From Plecoglossus altivelis (taxonomy: Eukaryota > Chordata > Actinopteri > Osmeriformes > Plecoglossidae), in the NCBI GenBank assembly GCA_036571765.1, contig BROE01000020.1:19414354-19478353 (forward strand): DNA of 64,000 nucleotides, given 5' to 3'. The stretch's first letter is position 1. Each line of letters opens with the position of its first letter. Of the stretch, positions 42,201 to 54,515 are shown in pieces. The notes under the pieces are model-generated. The model had not been told where the DNA came from, did not search any database, and worked only from the letters and a program-made list of their open reading frames with translations. Position numbers and translations under genes: made by a program.

Positions 42201-45200
42201 GCTCAAAAAGATGTCACGGGGGGTAACATGGTGACACATACAGAGTTATATACAGCATCTGCAGTATCTGTAGTATGTACAGTAACTGCAGTATCTGTAG
42301 TATATACAGTATCTGTAGTATATACAGTATATACAGTATCTGTAGTATATACAGTATCTGTAGTATATACAGTATATACAGTATCTGTAGTATATACAGC
42401 ATTTTCAGTATCTTCAGTATCTGTAGTATATACAGTATCTGTAGTATATACAGTATATACAGTATCTGTAGTATATTCAGTATCTGTAGTATATACAGTA
42501 TATACAGTATCTGTAGTATATACAGTATCTGTAGTATATACAGTATATACAGTATCTGTAGTATATACAGTATCTGTAGTATCTGCAGTATCTGTAGTAT
42601 ATACAGTATATACAGTATCTGTAGTATATACAGTATCTGTAGTATATACAGTATCTGTAGTACCTGCAGCACCTGCAGTGATCTGTAGAATCAATCCAAT
42701 CTGTTTCTCCTGGGACTCACAGAGAGACAGGAGGGGAGAAGTTCAATGCAAACTTCAAAAGTTAAAGAATTGTCTATTAACCTTTGACCTTGTGTGATTG
42801 GCTTACAAGTTTCATTCACTTTCTATTGGCCATTTGTCCCACGTGCTGATTGGTGCAATGATCTAGCGTGAAGGAGGACGTGACCTCGTCTGGGAATCAG
42901 ATGGTTTTGAAAGAATGGTGACGAACTAGCGAGCAGAGGGTTGTGAACAGGAACACTCACACACTCGCATACACACACACTCCAACACACATGCACACAC
43001 TCACACACTCGCATACACACACACTCCAACACACATGCACACACTCACACACACACACACTCCAACACACATGCACACACACACACACTCGCATACACAC
43101 ACACTCCAACACACATGCACACACACTCCAACACACATGCACACACACTCCAACACACATGCACACACACACACACACATAAAATTGCAGCACATATCTC
43201 AGCACAAATATAAAACCAATATCAAAAACCATTTTAGATCTACAATTTTTATAAAATGTCATATCAAAAGAGCAGAAATATGGTGGAAAAAGAAAGATAA
43301 CAGTGATTTTCTCCATCACCTCCTCCATCACATCCTCTTCGTAAGACTGAAAGTGTATTGATCTGAGTGGGTAATCATTGCTGAACAGAGGTCACCTCCC
43401 ACATAGTGGTTTGGGGAACAACTTCCTGATAGACAGGGTCAAGTATTGACCTCTGAGAATCAATACATCAGATCAAATCAGACCAAAACTTGTCTGACCA
43501 CTTCAACTCCAGCAGGCATTTTCCAGGGAATGTTTTTGACCATTAAAACTGTTTTTTTTTCTTTCCCACAACACACTGGAGTCAACTAAACCATAAAATG
43601 CAACGACTGCATATACTGTCTCCCCAAACTCAGCTAAAGAAACACAAAGCGCTAATTCACAGCCAAGCCTTTAAATGGAACCTGCAACATCACAGAGAAT
43701 GGCAGGGGAGCTCTACAGCTCCACACTGCTGATTCTTCAAAGGCCAATCCACCAGAGAGCTCATTTGACTTTATTACTGTTGCGACTGGAGAGAATATTC
43801 CATAAATCAAATAAGACTGAAGATGAGTCCCTCCATTGCACACGACACCAAGGAAGCTCTGACAACCCGCTTGGCTGCAGAGTATCCTTTGTCTCAAAAA
43901 ACAAAATGGAAAACTAGAAAAATACAAAATAGAAGAAATAAACAAACATGTTTTAAAGCAGTCAAGAGGCATGTGACGACAGCATCTATACATGTATTTT
44001 TTAAATTATATTTTCTTCTGTAAAAATGTGCACTTACAATTGTGTCGAAAACATATACATGAAATAAAAATGTATTAAGCCTTATTTTAATAGATTTAGG
44101 TAAGATTTGAAGTGAAGTATGTTTCCACATGGCAGCTTGTGTGCAGCGTGGAGGAGCTAAGCACTGCCCAGCAGCACAGAAAGCTCTGTGTTCTGAGTGC
44201 TGCTTCTGGGGTTATGAACAGTGAGAGGTGAAGGCAGTGAAATTAGATTGGGAGATAATTACTTCCATGACTAAGATGAATGTGTTTTATTATTCCAACT
44301 GTTAGCTAATGCAGTAACTCTATTTCAAGTTTGAAGGCTTGTCCCTCCAGGCAGTAAAAGCACTCTTGATGTTAACAGTTTTGTAATCAAATATCCCCAA
44401 ACTAGTCAAATGAAGAAAAACGTAATCTGGACCCTGTATGTTCCATAAAACAAAATACTCTGTGAGGCACAAACAAAGACATAGACATGCAGGGAAGGAG
44501 ACACAAAGGTTTTGTTTTCACCACAGTTCCTGCGAGAAAATGACACTAGACAATTAGCTCTGCTCAAACAGACACCAAACTATTGAGTACTTTGATTGAA
44601 GTCACTTCTAACTGTGGGGGACTTTGATGAGCTGTTCTGGAGAGAAAGGTTAAGCTGTTTGACAAAATAGTTGTCCCCTTCTCCCAGGTCTTGCTCTGTC
44701 ACTTTCTAAAAGGAACCCTCTATGTCTGAACATCTGCAGAATATCAACAAGGTTTATTAGGATCAAGTCATTCCCCTCTCACCCCAGATAGGTGTAATCT
44801 CAAATGAGAGATCAAAGGTTGACCAGGAAGAGACTAGACGAGACCTTTAATGTTCCATCCACCTCCTCCAGAGAACCCCCTGGAATCACTTCAGTTTAGA
44901 CAGCAGCTTCCTGCCTCTGGAGGATTGATTAAACTGTTGCTGCACTGACAAGGGCACCGAAACATGAGCACTGCCTCACAAAAAAATGATTAGTTTTTGG
45001 GAGGGTCTAAACAGAGGAAATTGAATGTTGCTCTGAGACAGGTAAGTCTGCAGGTTATGAAGAGGACCCTGTGTCTTGATGAAACTGCCATGATATAACT
45101 GGTCCAGTTATCCTTGAAAAAAATGTATTGTTCTTCATTTATTGACAGGGTAGGCCTATTTGTTAAAGGACAAGTATGCCTTTTTCAAATAGGATGGGGA

Positions 45201-48200
45201 AGTGTAACTTATTTGTACATTCTCACATTTCTTTAGAAATGCGTCCTTTTATTCATTACAGTAACATTGAGCATTGTGTGCAGGTGACAGGTGCATTTGA
45301 TAAATCAAGTTGGCCATTGCTGTTGCTGCTAATGTCATAACATTAGACTTGTGCTTACCTGTCTCCAGACAAATGGCTATGTAGTGACACAAATGCTCTT
45401 CTATTAAGATTTCAATGTGTGACACATCATTTCAAAGCTTACAATCAGCACTTTCCCAATTTATGGGAACAACTCAGATATTTGCCTTGGCCAAAGATGG
45501 CCCCTTTTTCCCAGAGTCACGTTTGTTTAGTCATGGGAGATGATGGATGTGTTGTGGACATCCATCATTGAGTATTTTAAAAACTTGACAAACATCAAAT
45601 TATCTGCAGAACTGCCAAACTGAACAGTCGAGCAGCAAGGATGGTTTGTTGTTTTGTCTTTGATGTGTAAAAATAATTACATCTCAAGTAACAACCAAAC
45701 AATTTACCCCACCACATGTATGAATACATTAATTCCCTCTAATTAAAGCCAACCAATTTCCTTTGTCCTTTTAACTTCCATTTAAACTCCCACTTAAAGC
45801 TTAGCAATCATTCCGAGGTTGCTTTTTTGTCTATTATGTTGCAAAGCTGTTAAATTAGCACAACAGTTGGACATTAGCATTTGTTAGCCCTCATTGGCTC
45901 TGCTTTGTAACTGAACCTTAGTCTGCTGATAGCTCTGTTAAGCCTGCAGGGAAATATTCGTATGCCATCTGTTTGCCCTAAAACCTGCTGCCCAACTGAC
46001 AGCATTTCTGGACACTACCTGCTGCATTTCCAAGCTTTAAAATCAAAGTTTGCCCATAGCAACTCTCTAGCATTCCCTCAATCCATCTCAAATTAAATCG
46101 ATTTAATTTCTTGTAATAGTCCTTGCTAAGGGATTGAAATATAAAGTGGTGTCGTTCATTTCTGAGGTTGGAAAGGACCTTGTTTCTGCGTGATGACCCA
46201 TAATTTATGGATTAATCCAACTTTATTGATGAAGCACATTTCGTAACACAAAGCAACACAATGTGCTTCACTAACTGTAATGAAGGGCAGGGGAAAAACA
46301 AACACTTAGCTCGACTCTAGTTTTTAAAGGGAAACCATGAACAGGCCAGAGAGTGGGGAGGGGCCAGAGGGTGGGAGGGGCCAGAGGGTAGGAGGGGCCA
46401 GAGGGTAGGAGGGGCCAGAGGATGGGGAGGGGCCAGAGGATGGGGAGGGGCCAGAGGATGGGGAGGGGCCAGAGGGACAAGGAGCAGAGCAGTTTTAATC
46501 CTCATTTATTTTCTTCACTTGTTGTACTCTTTCTTTCTCTGTCATCTTTTTGCGGTCACCCCTACACCCTTGTCCTCCTCAACAACTCCGTGGTGGTGCC
46601 ACAGTCCTGCATTTAGGCCATAAATCCCACCTATTCTATTAGACAAGACCCAGCGCCTGACGCATTCACACGCTAATACAGTCCTTCCTTATTCACAAGA
46701 ACATTCCTTCACCTTGAGCCAGGCATACTGCACGCACACGCACACGCACACACACACACACACACTCTCTAACATACAATTTAAAGGTCCAACACACACA
46801 CACACTCTCTAACGTACAATTTAAAGGTCTAACACACACACACACACTCTCTAACGTTCAATTTAAAGGTCCATCACTGATCTCTGCACTACCGAATGAC
46901 AAACTTCTTTATCTCTCTTTACACGTCCCTGGACACAGGAAGACCCAGAAACAGTCCAGTAAAACCACAGGCCATTCATCAACACACCATTTAAAGAGGG
47001 GAGATGGAGGGGAGATGAAGAGGGACTGAAGAAATGCAGAGCCTCTGGTGATAATTACACTCTCTGCCATTAGTCTTCTTTGGCCCACCAGCACAGATCA
47101 TGTCACCCCCACCCCTCTAGACCCTGACTAAAACACAGACTACAAACAACCAAGGGGCTCATTTATAAAACTGTACATTTAACTGTATTATTTGAAAACT
47201 TTTAGCATAAACTACGGATGATGATAATAAAATGCATAATTGTTTGCTGACAATATGAATGTTTACCTGTTAATGCCATCGGTTAATCAGTGTTGCCAAT
47301 TTAGCTACAATGTTGCTAAATTCATCAACTTTGACCTTCCCTATAGACAAAAGGTATCTAGATCTAACATCCAGCCACAAATCTAGTTACATTCTGCTAC
47401 TGTGGCAATCTCCGTTCCAGTTGTCGAGCAGCAGTAGAATAACTGTTAATGTTACTTTATGTTATTATTGCCCACAGTTATTATGATTCAATATCTCAGA
47501 TTCAATGTCTTTGTTCATCTGTTTTTGCTCTGTTGTTGTTCAGGCTGTTTAAAAACCAACTGCTTATGGGAAAACATTTGTTGTATAGGTATTATGTCAA
47601 ATGTCTCACAAACACTCGTCCATTCTGCATTTCAAAACTTGTTGGTTAACAGTCATTCACGAGCATTGGTTATCAGTCAAAACCATCCTTAGTACAAAAC
47701 TCTGAAAGTTCACAGCCCATTCTAGTTTTCCCATCATTACTTTAAACTTGCCAGAGTTTTGTTCGAGATGGTTAAAGATGTCTTACCAAGCAGACCACCT
47801 TGGGTTAGGCCTAGTAGTCTAGAATGGGTTAGTGTTAGTAATCTAGAATGGGTTAGGGTTAGTAGTCTAGAATGGGTTAGTGTTAATAATCTAGAATGGG
47901 TTAGGGTTAGTAGTCTATATTGGGTCAGGGTTAGTAATCTAGAATGGGTTAGGGTTAGTAGTCTAGAATGGGTTAGTGTTAGTAGTCTAGAATGGGTTAG
48001 GGGTAGTAGTCTAGAATGGGTTAGTGTTAGTAGTCTAGAATGGGTTAGGGCTAGTAGTCTAGAATGGCTTAGTGTTAGTAGTCTATAATAGGTTAGTGTT
48101 AGTAGTCTATAATGGGTTAGGATTAGTAGTGTAGAATGGGAAACGTTGATCGTGTAAACAGTTGATTGAGTCAGCCCATGTTTAATGTGAAGCTGCTGAG

Positions 48201-51200
48201 AAGTGTTTGTAAAACTTTGTAAAGTGTTTGTAAAACTTTGTAAAGTGTTTGTAAAACTTTGTGAAGTGTTTGTAAAACTTTGTGTCACATCTCCATGGGA
48301 GCCACCACCCACTGCAGATGATGCAAAAGAGGCTTTGCTGCCTGACTCTGCTAGCAGAAGAGAGAGAGAGCAGTGACAGATCTATCATGCTACTAGTCTG
48401 GATCTCTGGTGGGACACTGGAGGGTGTGTGTGACTGGGTCCGTGTGTGTCTGTGTGTGTGACTGGGTCCGTGTGTGTCTGTGTGTGTGACTGGGTCCGTG
48501 TGTGTCTGTGTGTGTGTGACTGGGTCCGTGTGTGTCTGTGTGTGTGACTGGGTCCGTGTGTGTGTGACTGGGTCTGTGTGTGTGTGTGACTGGTTCCGTG
48601 TGTGTGTGTGTGTGACTGGGTCCGTGTGTGTGTGTGACTAGGTGTGTGTGTGTGTAACTGGGTGTGTGTGACTAGGTGTGTGTGTGACTAGGTGTGTGTG
48701 TGTGACTGAATCTGTGTGTGTGTGTATGTGTAACTGAATATGTATGTGTGTGTGACTGATTCTGTGTGTGTGTGTGACTGATTCTGTGTGTGTGTGTGTG
48801 TGACTGAATCTGTGCGTGTGTGTGTGACTGAATCTGTGCGTGTGTGTGTGAGTGATTCTGTGTGTGTGACTGAATGTGTGTGTATGACTGATTCTGTGTG
48901 TGTGACTGAATCTGTGTGTGCGATCATAGAGGGTTAGGTTTCATTAAGGGTCTACTAGCATCATAGAGGGTTAGGTTTAATGTCTCATGCTGGTAGCTAA
49001 AGTTGAGACACCCTGGTGTCTCATGCTAGTTTGACCCCTATAAAGAGTCAAATCAATACAATGCAAAGGGAAATCAAGGACACAACTATTAATACACTGC
49101 AGGCAGAGATTCAACCAAAGTTAAAGGTTAAATTTAGACTTCAGGAGAATGAGACATTGTGATCAAATTCTGGCAGCACAACGTGAAAATGATCTTTACA
49201 CTGGAGGAGGATTTAGGAAAAGTGAAGGTTAAGGAAAGGAAGTACAGGAAAGTCTACAAAGAAAGGTGATAGAGAGACAGAAAGGAGACAGAGACACAGA
49301 GAGGAGACAGAGAGACAGAGAGGAGACAGATAGGAGACAAAGAGGTGACAGAGAGACAGACAGGAGACAGAGAGACAGAGAGACAGAGAGGTGGCAGAGA
49401 GGTGGCAGAGAGGTGGCAGAGAGGTGGCAGAGAGGTGGCAGAGAGGTGGCAGAGAGGTGGCAGAGAGGTGGCAGAGAGACAGAGAGGTGACAAAGACAGA
49501 GAGACAGAAAGATGGTCATGAATGAAGTATGACCTCTAATCTGTCTGCATTGGGCCAAATCACCTCCCGTTGCCCAGAAGGGTCAGGATGCTCCCACATC
49601 AGAACTATGAGAGACTAACTTTGTTCTCGATACAGCAGTTAAGCCGATACAAGACCTTGTAATGTCCTCTTCCCCCTGCTACAGCTTCCACATTAGACAA
49701 AACAAAGCAATATCTGTCAAACGTCTGGTCTCTTGTAGCAGTGCTACTTGAGGGGAAATCAATATGCTGCTCTTTTTCAGTGTGGGCTCCAGAAAAGCCT
49801 TGCTATGTTTTGCAGGCGTTGGGATATTAAGACATTCTGAAAAGCCATCCAGAGGCCTCAAGTCAGGTGAAGCTCGTGCCTCTTCACTCTGCCACTTCAC
49901 AAAAATGGTCTGTGGCATTTTAGAACAGTATTGTTGCAGAATCTGCCAAATAGGTCCAATCACATCTCAGCAAAGGTGTGCTCTTCGACAGTTTCAAATC
50001 TGAATGATATCACAGCACTACCCCCCCAACACACACCCTCCTCCCTCCCCAACACACACACACTCCTCCCTCCCCAACACACACNNNNNTCTCCTCCTCC
50101 CCAACACAGACAGCGGGCGTGGTGTCCCACAGCCACACACACTGCTGTTCACCTCCACACAAACCAATAGTCCCTCTTCCTCCCGCAACCACACACGACT
50201 CTCTCCCTCCCCAACACAGTTCTGCTCAGGCGAGATGCACCCTGTCCTCCCCAACACACACACATTCTTCCCTCCCCTGGTCTATGGACAGCTTGACCTT
50301 TTTGTGGCATTTCAGAATTATTTCCGTCTAATTTTACTCTCAAAAGGTGAGTGGTGATAACCGTAGCCTTCTGTGGCCTCAGAGAGACAAGATGGATGGA
50401 AGCAGTTTGGTTTGTCCACAAAACACTATGTCAATTCAGGTGCCAGAAACTGTCTCCCTCCATCCTCTCAAACAGACTAACTGACAACCTATTCAGTGCT
50501 CATATAGAAATGATTTTGTTATACTTGAAAGTAAGAGGTATTTCACTGTCATGCTACATTGTATTATGCTCCCAGAATCCAGATGCACAGTGTGGGTACA
50601 TAATTATGCACAATGTTAAGACTGAATTAAGAATCAAATATTTATTTATTCTTAATTGGCTAAATAAAAAAATCTGAAAATGTTCTAGTCCATAAACATG
50701 TACTCTCAGAGTACAGGGAACTAGGAAACATTAGGTGACATGGAGACATAGAAACAGGGAACTAGGAAACAGGTAGTCATAGTGAGAAAATAATGGAAGA
50801 ATGGCAACGATGTGGGACATTTTCTGATTTGTTTTGTTCTCCAAACTGGACTCCTCCTTAACCCTGGCACAGCTTAGGCACTGTAACCTCCAGAAAGGGT
50901 ATTACACGTTAGGACTTACTGCTGACTGCCATCACACTCCTTTTGGTAACAACACGCAGGATCGCCCCAATAGTTGATAGTCTGTTAAATGATTTTCATG
51001 TACAGCTGTGTGGCTCCAGCTACAAGGTTAGAACACCGCTCAGAAACTCTGGACCTGTTTTGGGACGGGACATCAAGACATGGATGGTTCACCCAAATCA
51101 TCTATGCCAGTCATGTCTCTTCTACATGTTGGGAAATGGAAACATCTGGTGGACTTTGAAGACTCGGCAGTGATGTCTCCTTTGCCTCAAACACAGAGAC

Positions 51201-52258
51201 TGACTCAGAGACTGTCTCAGACACAGAGACTGCCTCAAACACAGAGACTGTCTTAAACACAGAGACTGCCTTAGACACAGAGACTGACTCAGACACAGAG
51301 ACAGCCTCAAACACAGAGACTTCCTCAGACACAGAGACTGCCTCAAACACAGAGACACGAACAGTTTCAATACTGAAAAGTACCTGTGTGTTAGCTCGGC
51401 TAATGAGCAGCAATGCTAATCAAGATAACAAGGTCATTTGAAACTATCCCCGTTTCACTTGTGTGTGTTTTGTATGTGAGTGTGTGTGTTTTGTGTGTGT
51501 TTCTGTATGGATACACTCCCTGTGGATGTCTCACAGTGGGAAAACACAGCTTTCATCTGGCTAATTTAAATTACCTAGTAACTAAGCAACTAAATGACCA
51601 CCGCCTCCGCCAGTCACAACTCGACATCAATGTAATTATTTCTTTCATACGAAGCGCTTGAGAGAGGTAAGCGGAAATCAATATGTGTTACTGGACCCTG
51701 TGAAAAAGATGTCCAAAACAAGGTGTTGTTTACAAGTACTGTATAATGTTGGGCAGCACAAGACCTTGGCACTAATGCCCTCACCTGCCCAGGTATATTT
51801 AGGATGGGTTTTGAGGAGTAGTTAACTACCACCGCTTTGAACAAAAAATGATAAATATTGCCAATATTTTCTACATCAATTCATATACATGCCCTTGACC
51901 CACAGCCTCCAGTCTATGTGTTTGAAATACATCTATCTTTACAGCTATGTGAACATATAATCTATGAAATATGCATTCTGGCCCAGAGCAAGACAGCAGT
52001 TATAACCCTGACAGGAAAAAGAAGCTTGATGTTCAGATGAAACTAATTCTTTTTGTGACACTAGTGTTCTTTACCATTATTCAGTTGTTTGCTCCGTGTC
52101 TTGTTCGGTCTCTCTCTCTGTCTCTCTGTCTCTCTGTCTCTCTCTCTCTCTCTGTCTCTCTCTCTCTCTCTGTCCTCTCTCCTCCCCTCTCTCTCTCCCC
52201 TCTCTCTCTATATATATATATATATATTATCCTCCCTGTTCTCACTCTGTCTCTCGTC

Positions 52259-52297
<39 letters not shown>

Positions 52298-52440
52298 GTC
52301 TTCTATATATATATATATATATATACAGAATAATCATACTATATATAATCTTTCTCTCTCGCTCTCCTGTCTCTCCTCTGTCTCTCTTCTTCTCTCTCTG
52401 GTTCACTGTCTCCTGTCTCTCTCTCTATCTCTCTCTCTCC

Positions 52441-52472
<32 letters not shown>

Positions 52473-53058
52473 CTCTATCTCTCTCTCTGTCTTTGTCTCT
52501 CTATCTCTCTGTCTCTCTCTCTCTGTATTTCTCTTTGTAGGTATTTTCCTCTCCAATTCTCACCAACTTCCTCCTAAGCAGGTCTACAGTATATCATCAG
52601 CTTGTAGTAGTTAGCCAAGTGGTTATCAAAGTGGTTATGAAAGTGATTTAGCACCTTAGCAAACTGTGGTTTGCTAAACACCCTATGTGTAATGATGATT
52701 AACTACCAGCCATGCCTCACGGTTATTAGACTAAATGAATTGAATCAATGTCAGAACAGTAGGACCAGAGGGAATGTGCTATCTGGCTGTAGATACCAGT
52801 GACATGTATTCAACACCATCTGGTTTGGGAAGAAACAGAGAAAGAGTGCTGTGATTGTGCATCCCAAAAAAATAGGCCCTTGGCAGGGAGAGAGGACCAG
52901 GCCACAGGTAGAGCCACACGGCCGCCATTTTGGCTCTGTGCTCCAATTTAATGTCATCCTAATTTACATTGTAACTAGAATATAATTGACTTGGCAGGAA
53001 TGTATCACACCAAGATGGACAAAGTCTATGGCTTGTGGCAATGAGTGTATTCAGTGTT

Positions 53059-53089
<31 letters not shown>

Positions 53090-53473
53090 AAGTTTGTATG
53101 AGTGTGTGTGTGTGTGCGGATGTGTGAGTGTGTTTGTGTGTATGTGTGTGTGTGTGCGGATGTGTGAGTGTGTTTGTGTGTATGTGTGTGTGTGTGCGTG
53201 TGAGTGAGTGAGTGAGTGTGTGTGTGTCTGTGTGTGTGAGTGTGTGTATATGAATGTGTGTGTGTATGTGTGTAAGAGAGAGTGTGTGTGTGTGTGTGTG
53301 TGTGTGAGTGTGTGTATATGAATGTGTGTGTGTATGTGTGTAAGAGAGAGTGTGTGTGTGTGTGTGTGTGTGCTCGGGCACATGTTGCATGTGTGTTCCA
53401 CTGATCCATCTAGGAGATCTAACATCATCAACATGATCATGTATTCCTCCCTTCATGGACAAACACAGTCACA

Positions 53474-53511
<38 letters not shown>

Positions 53512-54436
53512 GAAGCATCAAGCATCCACACTCACACAAAGACACACTCAAGCACACATACACTAAGACATACACACTCACTGTAAAAACCTGCACGTGT
53601 TCTTACCTACTTCTGCGAGTGAGTGTGTTTGTGTGCACGCACTGTACGGTATGTGTGTGTTGACAGGGAGTGTGTGTGTTCACGCACTGTGTGCCCTTGA
53701 AGATAATTAATTAAGAACAAACTGTAATTATAAACAATCTCACTAAGTGTGTAGAAAGCCCCGGGGTCTCTGACATGGTTAACACACGCAGAGGTAATGA
53801 CTATTCTCTGAAGACACACAGAGGACATCTTCTAAGGAATCAATGAAAGAACTGAAAAATGGCAAGATGGATTCTCTCTATCTGTCACACATTCACCTGT
53901 TCCTTCACACCTAGGGACCAGATATAGGTAACACCTGTGTGTCAAGGTTAGCAAGGTAGTCTGGCAGGCAGGCCCCAATGGGCATGTGCCCTCTCTCTAC
54001 ATCTACTCCTCCCCACTGCTGCTCTGTGGATCTCTGTCCTGTCAAGCACCTCTCTGACCTCAGCTTCCTGTCTCTGCCCTCAGCTTCCTGTCTCTGCCCT
54101 CAGCTTCCTGTCTCTGACCTCAGCTTCCTGTCTCTGACCTCAGCTTCCTGTCTCTGCCCTCAGCTTCCTGTTTTTGCCCTCAGCTTCCTGTCTCACTCAC
54201 TCAACCTGTCCCTCACTCCCTCGCTCTCTTGTTCACATTCCCTCTTTATCTCTTGCTCTCCATCCCATTCTGCCTTCTTCTTTGATACTGAAAAATACAA
54301 TAGCTGCTCCTAATTAAGGGAAGCCTAATTTCCTGAAGATTAAAGGCGCTACAATTAGGAGAGACAGGAAACAGGACAGAGAGGCTTTTGTGAGCCTCTT
54401 AGGTGTTGTGCATGAGGATGGGGGCACAGTGTGTGT

Positions 54437-54515
<79 letters not shown>

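Noticed and set aside
42203..42797. Overlapping 150-190 codon frames on both strands
   Set aside because: Nine-base periodic array open in all in-phase frames.
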